Below, piece after piece: positions 8,170 through 17,186 of a stretch of 64,000 nt of DNA. The stretch covers positions 62,001 to 126,000 of IMG/VR virus record IMGVR_UViG_3300025237_000001. The stretch is one strand, 5' to 3'. The position numbers and the translations under genes are program-made. Under the pieces are notes generated by a model, which searched no databases, was not told the origin of the DNA, and worked only from the letters and a program-made list of their open reading frames with translations. The DNA comes from a virus. The number at the start of each line of letters is the position of its first letter. The stretch's first letter is position 1.

Positions 8170-8671
8170 TTGGTTTTAAATTACTGTTAACAAAATTTAA
8201 TATTATATCTACCTTAGCTGGGTCTTTATCAAGCCCATTAGCTTTTACACTTTTCACTAAATCTAACATCTTTCTACTTACACCATCAGGTAATTCGTCT
8301 GTATCAATAACTGAATTATTATTATAATCAGACCCTAAATCCTCTAATAAAGCGATTGCTTTCTCTTTTGCAATCCTATTTTTGTTCTCAGAAGTGTTCC
8401 CAGACCTGTTCCCACCTACTGAATTTATATTATATAAATATCTATTTGGTTGAATAGCTTGTCTGGCAAAATCATCGGTAGTAGCTTGTGGTGAAGTCTT
8501 AATTTCACTGTTATTTACATTCTTTTCATCCCCAGATATAGGGGCACCCGTACCATTAACGAATTCATCCAACTCTTCCACCTCTTCAAGTTCAACTATT
8601 TCAGTTTCAACTTTCTTGGTTTTAACCTTTGGTTTATAGCTTTTTATGTCTTTCTTTTTTAAAGTTTGCAT
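8162..8671 (-). CDS. Hypothetical protein, first gene of late minus cluster
   Basis: This 169-residue protein has a basic N-terminus (MQTLKKKDIKSYKPKVKTKK) followed by an acidic run (EIVELEEVEELDEF) and a C-terminal helical region (KAIALLEDLGSDYNNNSVID). The YNNNSVIDTDELPDG segment looks like a calcium-loop-like DxxDxD variant but is too degenerate to claim. The ATG at 8671 lies 14 bases after a TATTTATA late-promoter element on the same strand. Function unknown. Confidence 0.55.
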   Translation of the reverse strand: MQTLKKKDIKSYKPKVKTKKVETEIVELEEVEELDEFVNGTGAPISGDEKNVNNSEIKTSPQATTDDFARQAIQPNRYLYNINSVGGNRSGNTSENKNRIAKEKAIALLEDLGSDYNNNSVIDTDELPDGVSRKMLDLVKSVKANGLDKDPAKVDIILNFVNSNLKPNA

Positions 8672-8685
8672 ATATTACGTTTATA

Positions 8686-8693
8686 TATAAATA
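8686..8693 (-). promoter_or_regulatory. Late promoter element TATTTATA (minus)
   Basis: The minus strand reads TATTTATA, 14 bases before the ATG at 8671. It is back to back with the plus-strand copy at 8711-8718, making a symmetrical divergent late promoter in a 60-base gap. Confidence 0.65.
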
Positions 8694-8710
8694 TAACTGA
8701 AAAGATTAAT

Positions 8711-8718
8711 ATTTATAT
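8711..8718 (+). promoter_or_regulatory. Late promoter element TATTTATA
   Basis: TATTTATA followed by TATAAACT, 13 bases before the ATG at 8732. The same extended block (ATATTTATATATAAAC) recurs before the paralogous fibre gene at 15455. Confidence 0.65.
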
Positions 8719-8731
8719 ATAAACTGATTTT

Positions 8732-10717
8732 ATGTCATTTGTGACAAAACTAGATTATTCTGATAATAGACAAATAAAACAATTTGAACTCACTAATACA
8801 CAACTTTCTGGTACAACAGAGTTTGGTGTAACTTTTAGTGCGTTAACTGGTGTCTTAGATTCATCTATTGTTTTAACGAGTACTTTAACTGGAATCACTT
8901 CTACATTTTCTGGAAATTCAACAACTACAAATATCACATTTGGTGACCCTAGAATGGTTTCTGGGTCAGAAATGTTAGAGGTTATAACCGATATAACCTC
9001 AGGTTATACACAACAAGGTTATGGTTTTCTTGGGGTTGACCCATATGAATTAGATGGTAATACAATATACGGTAGCTATACAGGGTCTTCATATGATTTC
9101 TCAGTAACTTCAATTGAAGAAGTTGGAGTTGATATGTGGACTGGTGAAACCATTAGTAATGTGGTTGCTATTCTAAGCGGCACTTCAACTGATTTTACTG
9201 GTAGAACTATATGGGTGGATGTTTTAGGTATTGCAAGAACAAAGCGTTTAATACTAACCGATGAACCAGACGAGTATAGTGGTGCTACACATGTATTAAC
9301 AAGAGGTGTTAGTGGAGATGTATTAAATTTCCCTTTATCCAATCTAGTTGGGGCTGGTAATACAGATGATTATACAACTGGTGTAACCCTTAGTGGTGAA
9401 ACTCTAGAATTCACAAGATTATCAGGTGGTACATATTCTGTTATTTTAGATAGTTTTGAAAATAGTGGGCTTGAAAGAATCGATGAAGGAAATGGGGATG
9501 GATGGAGACTTATTGATAGAGACTCAGCATATTATGGTAATATAGGGGAAACTGCAATTGATTTTAGTCTTAGTACAGTCAGTGGTAGTACTACCATGGG
9601 TTCTACTGGATTTGGAGCGGTTACATTTGGGTTAAATAATATGAACCCATATGTTGAAACTCTAATGTTAGGTAGGTATATTGAAGGTTCTACGACAAAT
9701 GGTTATAGTGGTAGTAATATAATTGTTTCTGAAAACTTTGATGGTACACCAACCAACTTCTACAATAATATATACAATTGTATGTTTAATGTATTTTCAT
9801 CAACCATAGGTACTTCTGGTGCTGCACTTGGGACTGCTGTTGTATATGAATCAACCGCTTCAGGTAGGTATATTGATATGTATGCGGGGCAAAGTTCCGC
9901 TATGTTTGGTGGATGGTTAAAAGGTGGTTCTACTTGTACAACAATTGTTGGTATATCAAATGAAGATTTAACCACTACAACCGCCACAGCTAGTGGTGGT
10001 TCTTTTAATACATTCGGACCCAGATTTATTGTTGGTGTTGGTACAAACGGTGCTGCTATAAGACGAAATGGTTTTGTAGTAATGTCAGATGGTACATCAT
10101 TCTTTCCTTATTTATCAATCGCACAAATAACTGCGGCAACTGGTGATAGTGCAATCACAAAAGAATATCTTGAAAGTGTAACAAGTGGTTTTACTAGTAC
10201 AGATGATTACTTAACAGGGCATACTTTCAATACAACAACAGGGTTATTTGAATCTAATCTACAAGGTGGTTCAACCGTTTCAGTTAATCTTGATGGTAGG
10301 TATTCTCTTACAGGACATACACATACAGAATTTGGTGATTACTTACCTCTTTCAGGTGGAACACTTACGGGTGGGGTTACAGGAACAACATTTAATGTTG
10401 ATAAATCTCAACTAGATTATCAAGAAAATCTAACTGTTGATTCTGGAACAACTGAGACAATTGCAACTGTTTCAATATTAACACATAAAGCAGTATTTTT
10501 TGATTATGTTGTATCAGAAAGTACCAATATAAGGGCGGGTACAGTTATGACTACTCATATGGGTGGTTCGACAGTTTTTACTGACAACTCAACAACAGAT
10601 ATAGGTGATACGAGTGATGTTATCTTTAGTACAGATATTAGTGGTAGTGATTTAAGACTACTGGCAACAACAGCCACAGATGGCTGGGAAATAAAAGTAA
10701 TGATTAGAGCATTATAA
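8732..10717 (+). CDS. Tail fibre/adhesin protein, module family A
   Basis: This 661-residue Ser/Thr/Gly-rich protein has the look of a trimeric beta-structured fibre. The first 35 residues (MSFVTKLDYSDNRQIKQFEL...) nearly repeat those of the protein at 15455, so they are probably the virion-attachment end. Residues about 490-535 contain the shared module TDDYLTGHTFNTTTG...LDGRYSLTGHTHTEF with an H-x-H. The last ~90 residues (from DYQENLTVDSGTTETIATVS to WEIKVMIRAL) are shared with the end of the protein at 10775. It is read from a late promoter. The receptor-binding part is probably the unique middle (about 100-480). Function is inferred from composition, repeats and neighbours. Confidence 0.75.
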   Translation: MSFVTKLDYSDNRQIKQFELTNTQLSGTTEFGVTFSALTGVLDSSIVLTSTLTGITSTFSGNSTTTNITFGDPRMVSGSEMLEVITDITSGYTQQGYGFLGVDPYELDGNTIYGSYTGSSYDFSVTSIEEVGVDMWTGETISNVVAILSGTSTDFTGRTIWVDVLGIARTKRLILTDEPDEYSGATHVLTRGVSGDVLNFPLSNLVGAGNTDDYTTGVTLSGETLEFTRLSGGTYSVILDSFENSGLERIDEGNGDGWRLIDRDSAYYGNIGETAIDFSLSTVSGSTTMGSTGFGAVTFGLNNMNPYVETLMLGRYIEGSTTNGYSGSNIIVSENFDGTPTNFYNNIYNCMFNVFSSTIGTSGAALGTAVVYESTASGRYIDMYAGQSSAMFGGWLKGGSTCTTIVGISNEDLTTTTATASGGSFNTFGPRFIVGVGTNGAAIRRNGFVVMSDGTSFFPYLSIAQITAATGDSAITKEYLESVTSGFTSTDDYLTGHTFNTTTGLFESNLQGGSTVSVNLDGRYSLTGHTHTEFGDYLPLSGGTLTGGVTGTTFNVDKSQLDYQENLTVDSGTTETIATVSILTHKAVFFDYVVSESTNIRAGTVMTTHMGGSTVFTDNSTTDIGDTSDVIFSTDISGSDLRLLATTATDGWEIKVMIRAL

Positions 10718-10730
10718 CAAATAAACTACA

Positions 10731-10738
10731 TATTTATA
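10731..10738 (+). promoter_or_regulatory. Late promoter element TATTTATA
   Basis: TATTTATA in the 57-base gap before the fibre gene at 10775, 36 bases upstream of its ATG. Confidence 0.6.
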
Positions 10739-10774
10739 AAATATAGGTATGTAAAAGATTAAAAAATAATAATT

Positions 10775-12250
10775 ATGGCAAACGAATACATTTTACGAAA
10801 AGGATTCATTTCAAAATCGGGTTCAACGGTACAAGATTTCTTAAACATTAGTGGTGATACAACTTCACCAGCTTTTGTAACGGTTGGTGGTGCGTCAACT
10901 GACTTTGTTAAGGGTGATGGTACTCTTGATTCAAATACATACCTTACATCAGCTGATTTAGTTGGTGTTAACACAGATGACTATGTAACCAGTGCATCAT
11001 TTAATACAGGTGACGGTGTTTTAACACTTAATATGTTATCAGGTGGTACTGTAACCCAAGACCTTGATGGGAGGTACTCATTACTTGCACATACACATCT
11101 TCTTGCTGATGGTGCTACTGACGTAACTGCTACAGCTGCTGAAGTAAATATATTAGATTTATCTGCAACCGCTCTTACCACTGGTTGGGGTTACTTCGCA
11201 GATGGTGCATCAGCCGCTAGTTGGAGACAACTATTAGGTTCAGAAATAAATAATGACCAAGGATGGACAAATAATGTTGGTACAGTAACCTCAGTAACCG
11301 CTGGTTCGGGTATGACTCAATCAGGTGTATCAACCGTTAACCCTACTTTAGATGTAGTTGGTGGAACAGGTATATTTGTTAATGCCAATGACGTTGAATT
11401 AGCTTTAGACCAATTACCAGTTGCAACAATGCTTACTAGTGATTGGATTGCATTCGATGATGCTGGTGTTTCAAGTAAAGCACTTATCTCAGCAATTCCC
11501 TTATCATTATTTGATAATGATTTATCAACTGTAACCAATACAGATGACTATGTAACTGGAGCAACATTTAATACTGGAACAGGTGTTTTAACACTTAATA
11601 TGTTATCAGGTGGAACCGTAACTGAAGACCTTGACGGTAGGTACTTAGAAAGTCTTAGTACTGGAACTGGATTAGCTGATACTGGTGGTCAAACCCCAGC
11701 AATTACACTTGACTTTCCTAGTTTGCCAGATGGGACAGCTGCAATTGTAGGTGCTACGGATGAAATTATATATTTAGATAATGGAGTTGAGAGTCGTAAG
11801 GCTTTCGATGAGTTAGATTTAGGTCAATTTAATAACGACCAAGGTTGGATTACTGGAGCTGATGTTGTAGGTGGTTACTTACCTCTTTCTGGTGGGACAC
11901 TTGTAGGGGAATTAACTACAACGGAAATTGTAGTTAAAAATGCGTTGGTTGATAACCAAGAAAATTTAGTGGTAACTACTGGTACTGAAGTTGTTGCGAC
12001 AATAAATAAAAACACATATGACGCTGGGTTTTTTGATTATGTGGTTAAAAATGGTACAAATTTAAGGTCTGGAACTGTAATGGCTTGTCACGATGGTACA
12101 TCAGTTGAATTTACTGATAACTCAACAAATGATTTAGGTGATACTGAACAAGTATTATTTGATGTTGATATTTCTGGAACTGATTTAAGATTACTAGCTG
12201 ATGTTACAAGTGGTACTTGGGAAATAAAAATATTTATTAGAGGTTTATAA
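10775..12250 (+). CDS. Tail fibre protein, module family B
   Basis: This 491-residue fibre-like protein has an N-terminus (NEYILRKGFISKSGSTVQDF) that matches that of the next gene (12313) and is followed by the shared block FVTVGGASTDFVKGDGTLDS. Two copies of a TDDYVT-ATFNTG-GVLTLNMLSGGTVT-DLDGRY module occur (about residues 68-105 and 252-290). The C-terminal ~90 residues (NQENLVVTTGTEVVATINK to WEIKIFIRGL) are homologous to the end of the 8732 protein. So it combines the N-terminal type of 12313 with the C-terminal type of 8732. No enzymatic motif is seen. Late promoter at 10731. Confidence 0.75.
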   Translation: MANEYILRKGFISKSGSTVQDFLNISGDTTSPAFVTVGGASTDFVKGDGTLDSNTYLTSADLVGVNTDDYVTSASFNTGDGVLTLNMLSGGTVTQDLDGRYSLLAHTHLLADGATDVTATAAEVNILDLSATALTTGWGYFADGASAASWRQLLGSEINNDQGWTNNVGTVTSVTAGSGMTQSGVSTVNPTLDVVGGTGIFVNANDVELALDQLPVATMLTSDWIAFDDAGVSSKALISAIPLSLFDNDLSTVTNTDDYVTGATFNTGTGVLTLNMLSGGTVTEDLDGRYLESLSTGTGLADTGGQTPAITLDFPSLPDGTAAIVGATDEIIYLDNGVESRKAFDELDLGQFNNDQGWITGADVVGGYLPLSGGTLVGELTTTEIVVKNALVDNQENLVVTTGTEVVATINKNTYDAGFFDYVVKNGTNLRSGTVMACHDGTSVEFTDNSTNDLGDTEQVLFDVDISGTDLRLLADVTSGTWEIKIFIRGL

Positions 12251-12312
12251 TTAAAAAAAAAAGAATATATTAATAATACTCACCTTTTGGAAAGTGAAAA
12301 AAGTGTGCAACT

Positions 12313-14298
12313 ATGTCAAAACAATTTATAGCCCGTAAAGGGTTAATTTCAAAATCGGGTTCTACTATCGAATCCTACCTTAACGTTAGTGGTGATACAA
12401 CCGCTAATGCGCATATCACCGTTGGTGGTGTATCAACCCAATTTGTAAAGGGTGATGGTACGTTAGATTCTACAACATATAGTACTGGTACTATTGGTGG
12501 TTCTATTACTGACAATCAAATTGCTTTTGGAGCTACTACAGCAGATGAAATTGAAGGTGAATCTAATCTAACTTGGGATGGTTCAGTATTCAATGCTATT
12601 GGTAATACAAAACTTGATGGATTTGTGGCAATGGGTGGTACGGCTATTAATACAAATAACATATTACAAATTGCTGGTAATTCAACTGACCCTACTTCAA
12701 ATGTAACTGGTGCAAATGTTACAAGAACATTGGCAATGACTGCTGATAACGCAAAGAAGATTACTGGTGGTGCATTTGTTGCTTCAACCACTACTACTGC
12801 TTTTAATCAAACACAGAGACTAATTGGTGGTGACTTTACAGCACAAACTTCTGGAACTGGTACTTATAGTAGATTATTTGGTGGTTCATTTGTAGCATAT
12901 AATCAAAGTACAGGTACAGTTACAAATGCATATGGTGGTCAATTCAAAATTCAAAATCTTGTTTCGGGTGGGACTATTACAAATGCGTATGGTGTATATA
13001 TTGGTGGTGGTTTTAATAATGGTACTATTACTAATAAGTATGGGTTATATCAAAGTGATACAGATGCTAATAATTATTTTGGTGGGACATTAACATTTGA
13101 TAGTTATGATAATGTAAGGGATGATGGAACACCTAGTAGTATGTTAAGTACAGATGCTAGTGGAAATCTACAATCTGCACCAATTAGTACGATACCTTTA
13201 AGTATATTCGATGATGATTTAACATATGGTACTGGTGATGGTACTGTAACTAATGTTAATGATGGTAATGGTATGACCTTTACCGCTATTAGTACAACTG
13301 GTGATGTAACACTTGGAACGCCAAGTACTTTAACAAGTGTTTCAACAAATGCAGTAACAACGAATAGTCATACACACGCAATAACAACAGGTATTGCAAG
13401 TAGTAATATAGTCCAAATGAGTGCTCTTGGTGTTGATAATGAATATGCAAGATTCACCGCAACTGGACTTGAAAGTAGAAGTAATGCAGAAGTATTAAGT
13501 GATATTGGAGCGCAAGCATCTGGTAGTTATTTACTAGATACAACTGATAGTTTTATTGGAACATTATCAGTTGATGGTGAGGTTAGAGTGGATTCTGATG
13601 TTTATGGGGTTGGTTGGAATGGTGATTCTAGTGTTGCTACCAAGAATGATATTTATGATAAAATAGAAACATTAGGTGGAGGTGGAGACGTAACGAAAGT
13701 GGGTACGCCAGTGAATAATGAAATAGGTGTTTGGACTGGTGATGGTATGCTAGAAGGTGATACTAATTTACAATGGAATGGCACTTCATTAACAATAGAC
13801 GGTACTATAATACTTCAAGAAAGGTCTGACCCACCATCAACAGTGAGTGGTTACGGTCAAATATGGGTTCATAATACAGATACACCTTCGTTATGGTTCT
13901 CAGAAGAGGATGAAGAAGATATGGATTTACTTGGTGGGTTACACCATACATTTACATCTGCTGGTGTAACTGCGGGTGATTTATGTTTCATTAATTCTAG
14001 TGGTAGAATGGAAAGGGCTAACGCTGATAGTGTAACAACTTCTGATACACAATTAGGAATCGCAATGACAACTAGAAGTAATGGGCAACAATGTATGTTC
14101 AAATTATTTGGAGAGCATATAACAACTGGTTTATCTACTGGTGCAATATATTATGTTCACACAGTTGATGGTGATTGGTCAACAATAAAACCATCAACAG
14201 CTGACCATGTGGTTAGAACAATTGGAACTGCAATAAGTACTACTAAATTATTCTTTAATCCAAGTCAAGATTACATAACACGTATAGGTGACGTATAA
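12313..14298 (+). CDS. Tail fibre/adhesin protein, module family B N-terminus
   Basis: This 661-residue Thr/Gly/Asn-rich protein has an N-terminal ~60 residues (MSKQFIARKGLISKSGST, FVKGDGTLDSTTY) shared with the 10775 protein. The middle (150-260) has repeated GG-F---T-----Y-GQFKI type segments, TNAYGVYIGGG and TNKYGLY, typical of beta-helical phage fibre regions. SHTHAITTG (about 355) is another H-x-H site. The C-terminal ~120 residues (HTFTSAGVTAGDLCFIN ... FNPSQDYITRIGDV) resemble C-terminal domains often found on phage structural proteins. No TATTTATA lies in the preceding gap, so it is probably transcribed from upstream. Confidence 0.72.
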   Translation: MSKQFIARKGLISKSGSTIESYLNVSGDTTANAHITVGGVSTQFVKGDGTLDSTTYSTGTIGGSITDNQIAFGATTADEIEGESNLTWDGSVFNAIGNTKLDGFVAMGGTAINTNNILQIAGNSTDPTSNVTGANVTRTLAMTADNAKKITGGAFVASTTTTAFNQTQRLIGGDFTAQTSGTGTYSRLFGGSFVAYNQSTGTVTNAYGGQFKIQNLVSGGTITNAYGVYIGGGFNNGTITNKYGLYQSDTDANNYFGGTLTFDSYDNVRDDGTPSSMLSTDASGNLQSAPISTIPLSIFDDDLTYGTGDGTVTNVNDGNGMTFTAISTTGDVTLGTPSTLTSVSTNAVTTNSHTHAITTGIASSNIVQMSALGVDNEYARFTATGLESRSNAEVLSDIGAQASGSYLLDTTDSFIGTLSVDGEVRVDSDVYGVGWNGDSSVATKNDIYDKIETLGGGGDVTKVGTPVNNEIGVWTGDGMLEGDTNLQWNGTSLTIDGTIILQERSDPPSTVSGYGQIWVHNTDTPSLWFSEEDEEDMDLLGGLHHTFTSAGVTAGDLCFINSSGRMERANADSVTTSDTQLGIAMTTRSNGQQCMFKLFGEHITTGLSTGAIYYVHTVDGDWSTIKPSTADHVVRTIGTAISTTKLFFNPSQDYITRIGDV

Positions 14299-14310
14299 AT
14301 ATATATATAA

Positions 14311-15414
14311 ATGGCACATACTTTTTCAACAAAACTAGAAGCAGCGGGTTCTACTTCAAACCCACTAATCTTAACTAAAAACATTACTTCAACGGTCACC
14401 CTTTGTGTGCTTTCTATTATAACAACTGGGGGTGCTAGGTCTGGTGGTGCGCCAACACAAGAAGGTACTACTATGCTTTCTGGTGCGGGTTCAGCGGGTG
14501 ATGGGGAACAGAAGGTTGAAATATGGTATTTATTAAACGATGATATTTCAACTGGGGCTGGTCAACAAATATCCATACCTAATAGTGGGTCAGACGAAAT
14601 TAGTGTTGTAGCTTCTTTTTTTATTGCGGGTAGTGGTTCATCTGGTTTTGTGTCAGCAACAGTTAATGGAACTATTGGTGTGGGTACTTCATCAAATCCA
14701 AGTACGTCAGTTACTGGTGCTGCGGGTGGTGTAATAGTTGACGCTTTGGGAAGTGGATACCACATTACACCAACAGCAAACAATAGAACATTACTTTACA
14801 AGGGGGATACTGGTTCTGAATCATATGGTACACAATATACCTTACCAGTATTTTCCCTTCCCACAACATTTAATTATACTCAACCATCAGATGATTGGAC
14901 ACATGCCATTGTCATTTTTAGAGAAAATGAAAAACCAACTATAGTGTATGAGACTGCGGATAAAATTAATTTTGGTTATGACAGTACACCAACTCTTGAA
15001 TTTACGGGGTCGGATGAGGATGGTGATGACCTTACATATCATTTTAGGATAGATAATAATAGTAATATGTCATCACCAGAGATAGTTGTATATTCTAGTG
15101 GTTTAACTCAAGGATTTCTAAACACTGTAATTGGTGGAGATTTAGCTCCATTTACTGAAGCACAAAAAATTAGTTATACTGTACAAGCTGGTGATGCACT
15201 ATCCGCTGGTACATATTATTGGGATTGTGAGGCAACCGACTTAAAAGGTACAAAACTTTGGAGTACAAAACCAAAATTACGGAGTTTCACAACAAGTGGT
15301 GCCACAGCTAGTGGTGATATACTTGGTTGGGATACAGTTTCTGTAGCACAAATAAAAGTAATGAATGGGGTGTCTGAAAGTCAGATAAAAACTTGGAATG
15401 GGGTAGATTGGTAA
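14311..15414 (+). CDS. Virion adhesin-like protein with Ig/FN3-like C-terminal half
   Basis: In this 367-residue protein, residues 1-205 are a Gly/Ser/Thr-rich beta domain. Residues about 212-330 look like a fibronectin-III/Ig-like sandwich (PTIVYETADKINFGYDSTPT, DEDGDDLTYHFRID, GTYYWDCEATDLKGTKLWST). The C-terminal segment IKVMNGVSESQIKTWNGVDW contains the I-K-x-x-N-G-V repeat often seen at the ends of Bacteroidota phage surface proteins. It lies 12 bases from the preceding fibre gene and probably shares its transcript. A carbohydrate-binding or accessory adhesion role is inferred. Confidence 0.6.
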   Translation: MAHTFSTKLEAAGSTSNPLILTKNITSTVTLCVLSIITTGGARSGGAPTQEGTTMLSGAGSAGDGEQKVEIWYLLNDDISTGAGQQISIPNSGSDEISVVASFFIAGSGSSGFVSATVNGTIGVGTSSNPSTSVTGAAGGVIVDALGSGYHITPTANNRTLLYKGDTGSESYGTQYTLPVFSLPTTFNYTQPSDDWTHAIVIFRENEKPTIVYETADKINFGYDSTPTLEFTGSDEDGDDLTYHFRIDNNSNMSSPEIVVYSSGLTQGFLNTVIGGDLAPFTEAQKISYTVQAGDALSAGTYYWDCEATDLKGTKLWSTKPKLRSFTTSGATASGDILGWDTVSVAQIKVMNGVSESQIKTWNGVDW

Positions 15415-15432
15415 TTAAAAGTAATTAAAACA

Positions 15433-15440
15433 TATTTATA
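15433..15440 (+). promoter_or_regulatory. Late promoter element TATTTATA
   Basis: TATTTATA followed by TATAAACC, 14 bases before the ATG at 15455. The flanks match the promoter block before 8732. Confidence 0.65.
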
Positions 15441-15454
15441 TATAAACCTATTTT

Positions 15455-16645
15455 ATGTCATTTTTAACTAAATTAGATTATTCCAATAATCGACAAATAA
15501 AACAATTTGAACTCACTAATACGCAACTTTCTGGTACAACAACATTTGGTGTACCAAACGAGTATATACCTGAAAATCTTTCAGGTAATACTATCAATAT
15601 TGACGCTTTACAACTTATTCAAACTAGGGGTATTATTTTCCCTGAAATAATACCCGTATTTACTGGTGTTACATATCAATTATTAGGTAGAGATAACACT
15701 AGTGGTAAATTAGTTGACGTTTCTAATGATGGTTACATACCATATTCTGGTGCTACAAACACGTTAGATTTAAATTCACAAAACTTAACACTAAGTGGTT
15801 CTGTAAGAGTTAACTCATCAGACACTTCAACTAATAAATTTGTGTTAGAAGATAATTTAGCTGTAGGTTCCAACAATAATTTATTTAAGATAGTTAATAG
15901 TGGAACTACAAGAACTTTTATAACCTCTAGGGGTCAGCAATTGTGGAAACTTAATGATGGTGCTGTAGAAGTGGGTGCTGTAGCTATGGGAACTCCTTTT
16001 AATGAACCAGGAATTGAATTTTCAAATTCTGTTAGTGCGGGGACTTCAATTATTAGATTAACGAATAGTGGTGGTGGATTAGATTTTGCTGCAAATAGTG
16101 GTGTAGGGTATCCTACTACTCAAATGCAATTAGATACTAGTGGTGATTTAACATTATTAGATGGTGATGTGACCGCTAGTGCGCATGTCACTTCTGGTGG
16201 GACCGCTTCACAGTTTGTAAAAGGAGATGGTAGCTTAGATTCATCAACTTATAGTTCATCAACAATAACAAAAACACTTCAAATAGAAGTGTTCGCAAGA
16301 GGAAGTTCAGTTAGTATTGGTTATAGTGTGGGTGATGTTATAATCCCAAGTTGTATGAATGGTATGTCATTGATTAATGTTGTTGCGACAGTAGAAAATA
16401 AAGGTAGTTCTAACACAACTAATATTCAAGTAGAAAGATTTAGAACTGGATTTCTTGCACAAATGTTATCAACTGAAGTGACTATTGGTGATGAATATTT
16501 TGCACAAGATGGTGTTGTAGAGTTAGGCGGTGAAAGTTTAGTTTTTACGGGGGATAAAATTAGGGTTGAAGTAACCGATATTCATTCATTAGTTGCACCA
16601 CAAGGGTTGGTGGTGGTAATGGAATTTGAATTTATTCCAATTTAA
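15455..16645 (+). CDS. Tail fibre protein, module family A N-terminus
   Basis: This 396-residue protein has a first ~35 residues (MSFLTKLDYSNNRQIKQFEL) that repeat those of the 8732 fibre at both protein and DNA level, including the promoter. Residues about 240-270 carry ASAHVTSGGTASQFVKGDGS, the module also found near the N-terminus of the 10775 and 12313 proteins. The C-terminal 125 residues (ITKTLQIEVFARGSSVSIGY to FEFIPI) form a different beta domain and may be the distal tip. It is the third combination of the same modules, which points to recombination among fibre genes. Confidence 0.72.
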   Translation: MSFLTKLDYSNNRQIKQFELTNTQLSGTTTFGVPNEYIPENLSGNTINIDALQLIQTRGIIFPEIIPVFTGVTYQLLGRDNTSGKLVDVSNDGYIPYSGATNTLDLNSQNLTLSGSVRVNSSDTSTNKFVLEDNLAVGSNNNLFKIVNSGTTRTFITSRGQQLWKLNDGAVEVGAVAMGTPFNEPGIEFSNSVSAGTSIIRLTNSGGGLDFAANSGVGYPTTQMQLDTSGDLTLLDGDVTASAHVTSGGTASQFVKGDGSLDSSTYSSSTITKTLQIEVFARGSSVSIGYSVGDVIIPSCMNGMSLINVVATVENKGSSNTTNIQVERFRTGFLAQMLSTEVTIGDEYFAQDGVVELGGESLVFTGDKIRVEVTDIHSLVAPQGLVVVMEFEFIPI

Positions 16646-16690
16646 AATTAATTAAATAACATTTTAGTTGGTAATAGCTTTATTCATGAC

Positions 16691-16698
16691 TATTTATT
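16691..16698 (+). promoter_or_regulatory. Late promoter element TATTTATT (one mismatch)
   Basis: TATTTATT, 11 bases before the ATG at 16710. It supports choosing that ATG over the upstream in-frame TTG (16668) or ATG (16686). Confidence 0.5.
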
Positions 16699-16709
16699 TA
16701 AAAACATCT

Positions 16710-17159
16710 ATGAAGAAACTTATCCTTACATTATTTATTCTCATAAACTTATCTTGTATTTCTGAGAGGGAAAGAGAAATTAATTTCCATGTATACAATA
16801 ATTTACCTATAATTAATGCCTATATTAATGGGGTTAGGGTTAAACTATTAATAGATACAGGTGCAAATGTTTCATTACTAGATACTTCTACCGAAACGTT
16901 TCTATTATTTAATAGAGATTATAGTGTTCCTATGATTATAGGTCAAGGTGTGGGTGGTGAAACTCATATTTATGGTATTAAAGACATTATTTTAGAATAT
17001 GAAGGTAAAGTTTTAAATGTTGACTTCAGAGGTGCTAATTTAAAGGAAATTAGAGAAATAAACGGAATTCATGGTATTATTGGTTCAGATTTCTTAATAA
17101 AACATAGTTTAGTTATTGATTACTATAATAGAACAATAAAAGAAGGTGTTTTAGAATAA
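16710..17159 (+). CDS. Lipoprotein with retropepsin-like aspartic protease domain
   Basis: This 149-residue predicted lipoprotein starts MKKLILTLFILINLSC, a basic/hydrophobic signal ending in a lipobox (L-N-L-S-C16), followed by charged residues. The mature part contains LLIDTGANVSLLD with the retroviral-type catalytic triplet D49-T50-G51 after a hydrophobic strand, and later HGIIGSDFLIKHSLVIDY, equivalent to the GxDxL segment of clan AA peptidases. Retropepsins act as dimers. Lipidation would place it on the host outer or inner membrane facing the periplasm. Its lateness and position among fibre genes suggest a role at lysis or in blocking adsorption by other phages, but that is speculation. 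Confidence 0.72.
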   Translation: MKKLILTLFILINLSCISEREREINFHVYNNLPIINAYINGVRVKLLIDTGANVSLLDTSTETFLLFNRDYSVPMIIGQGVGGETHIYGIKDIILEYEGKVLNVDFRGANLKEIREINGIHGIIGSDFLIKHSLVIDYYNRTIKEGVLE

Positions 17160-17168
17160 CTTTTTATA

Positions 17169-17176
17169 TATTTATA
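17169..17176 (+). promoter_or_regulatory. Late promoter element TATTTATA
   Basis: TATTTATA, 10 bases before the ATG at 17187. Confidence 0.6.
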
Positions 17177-17186
17177 AAAGAAACAA

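Noticed and set aside
14294-14301. TATAAATA, the exact T4 late promoter 8-mer
   Set aside because: It overlaps the stop codon of the 12313 gene and is only 9 bases from the next ATG. The window's recurrent late element is TATTTATA, so this is probably chance in AT-rich sequence.
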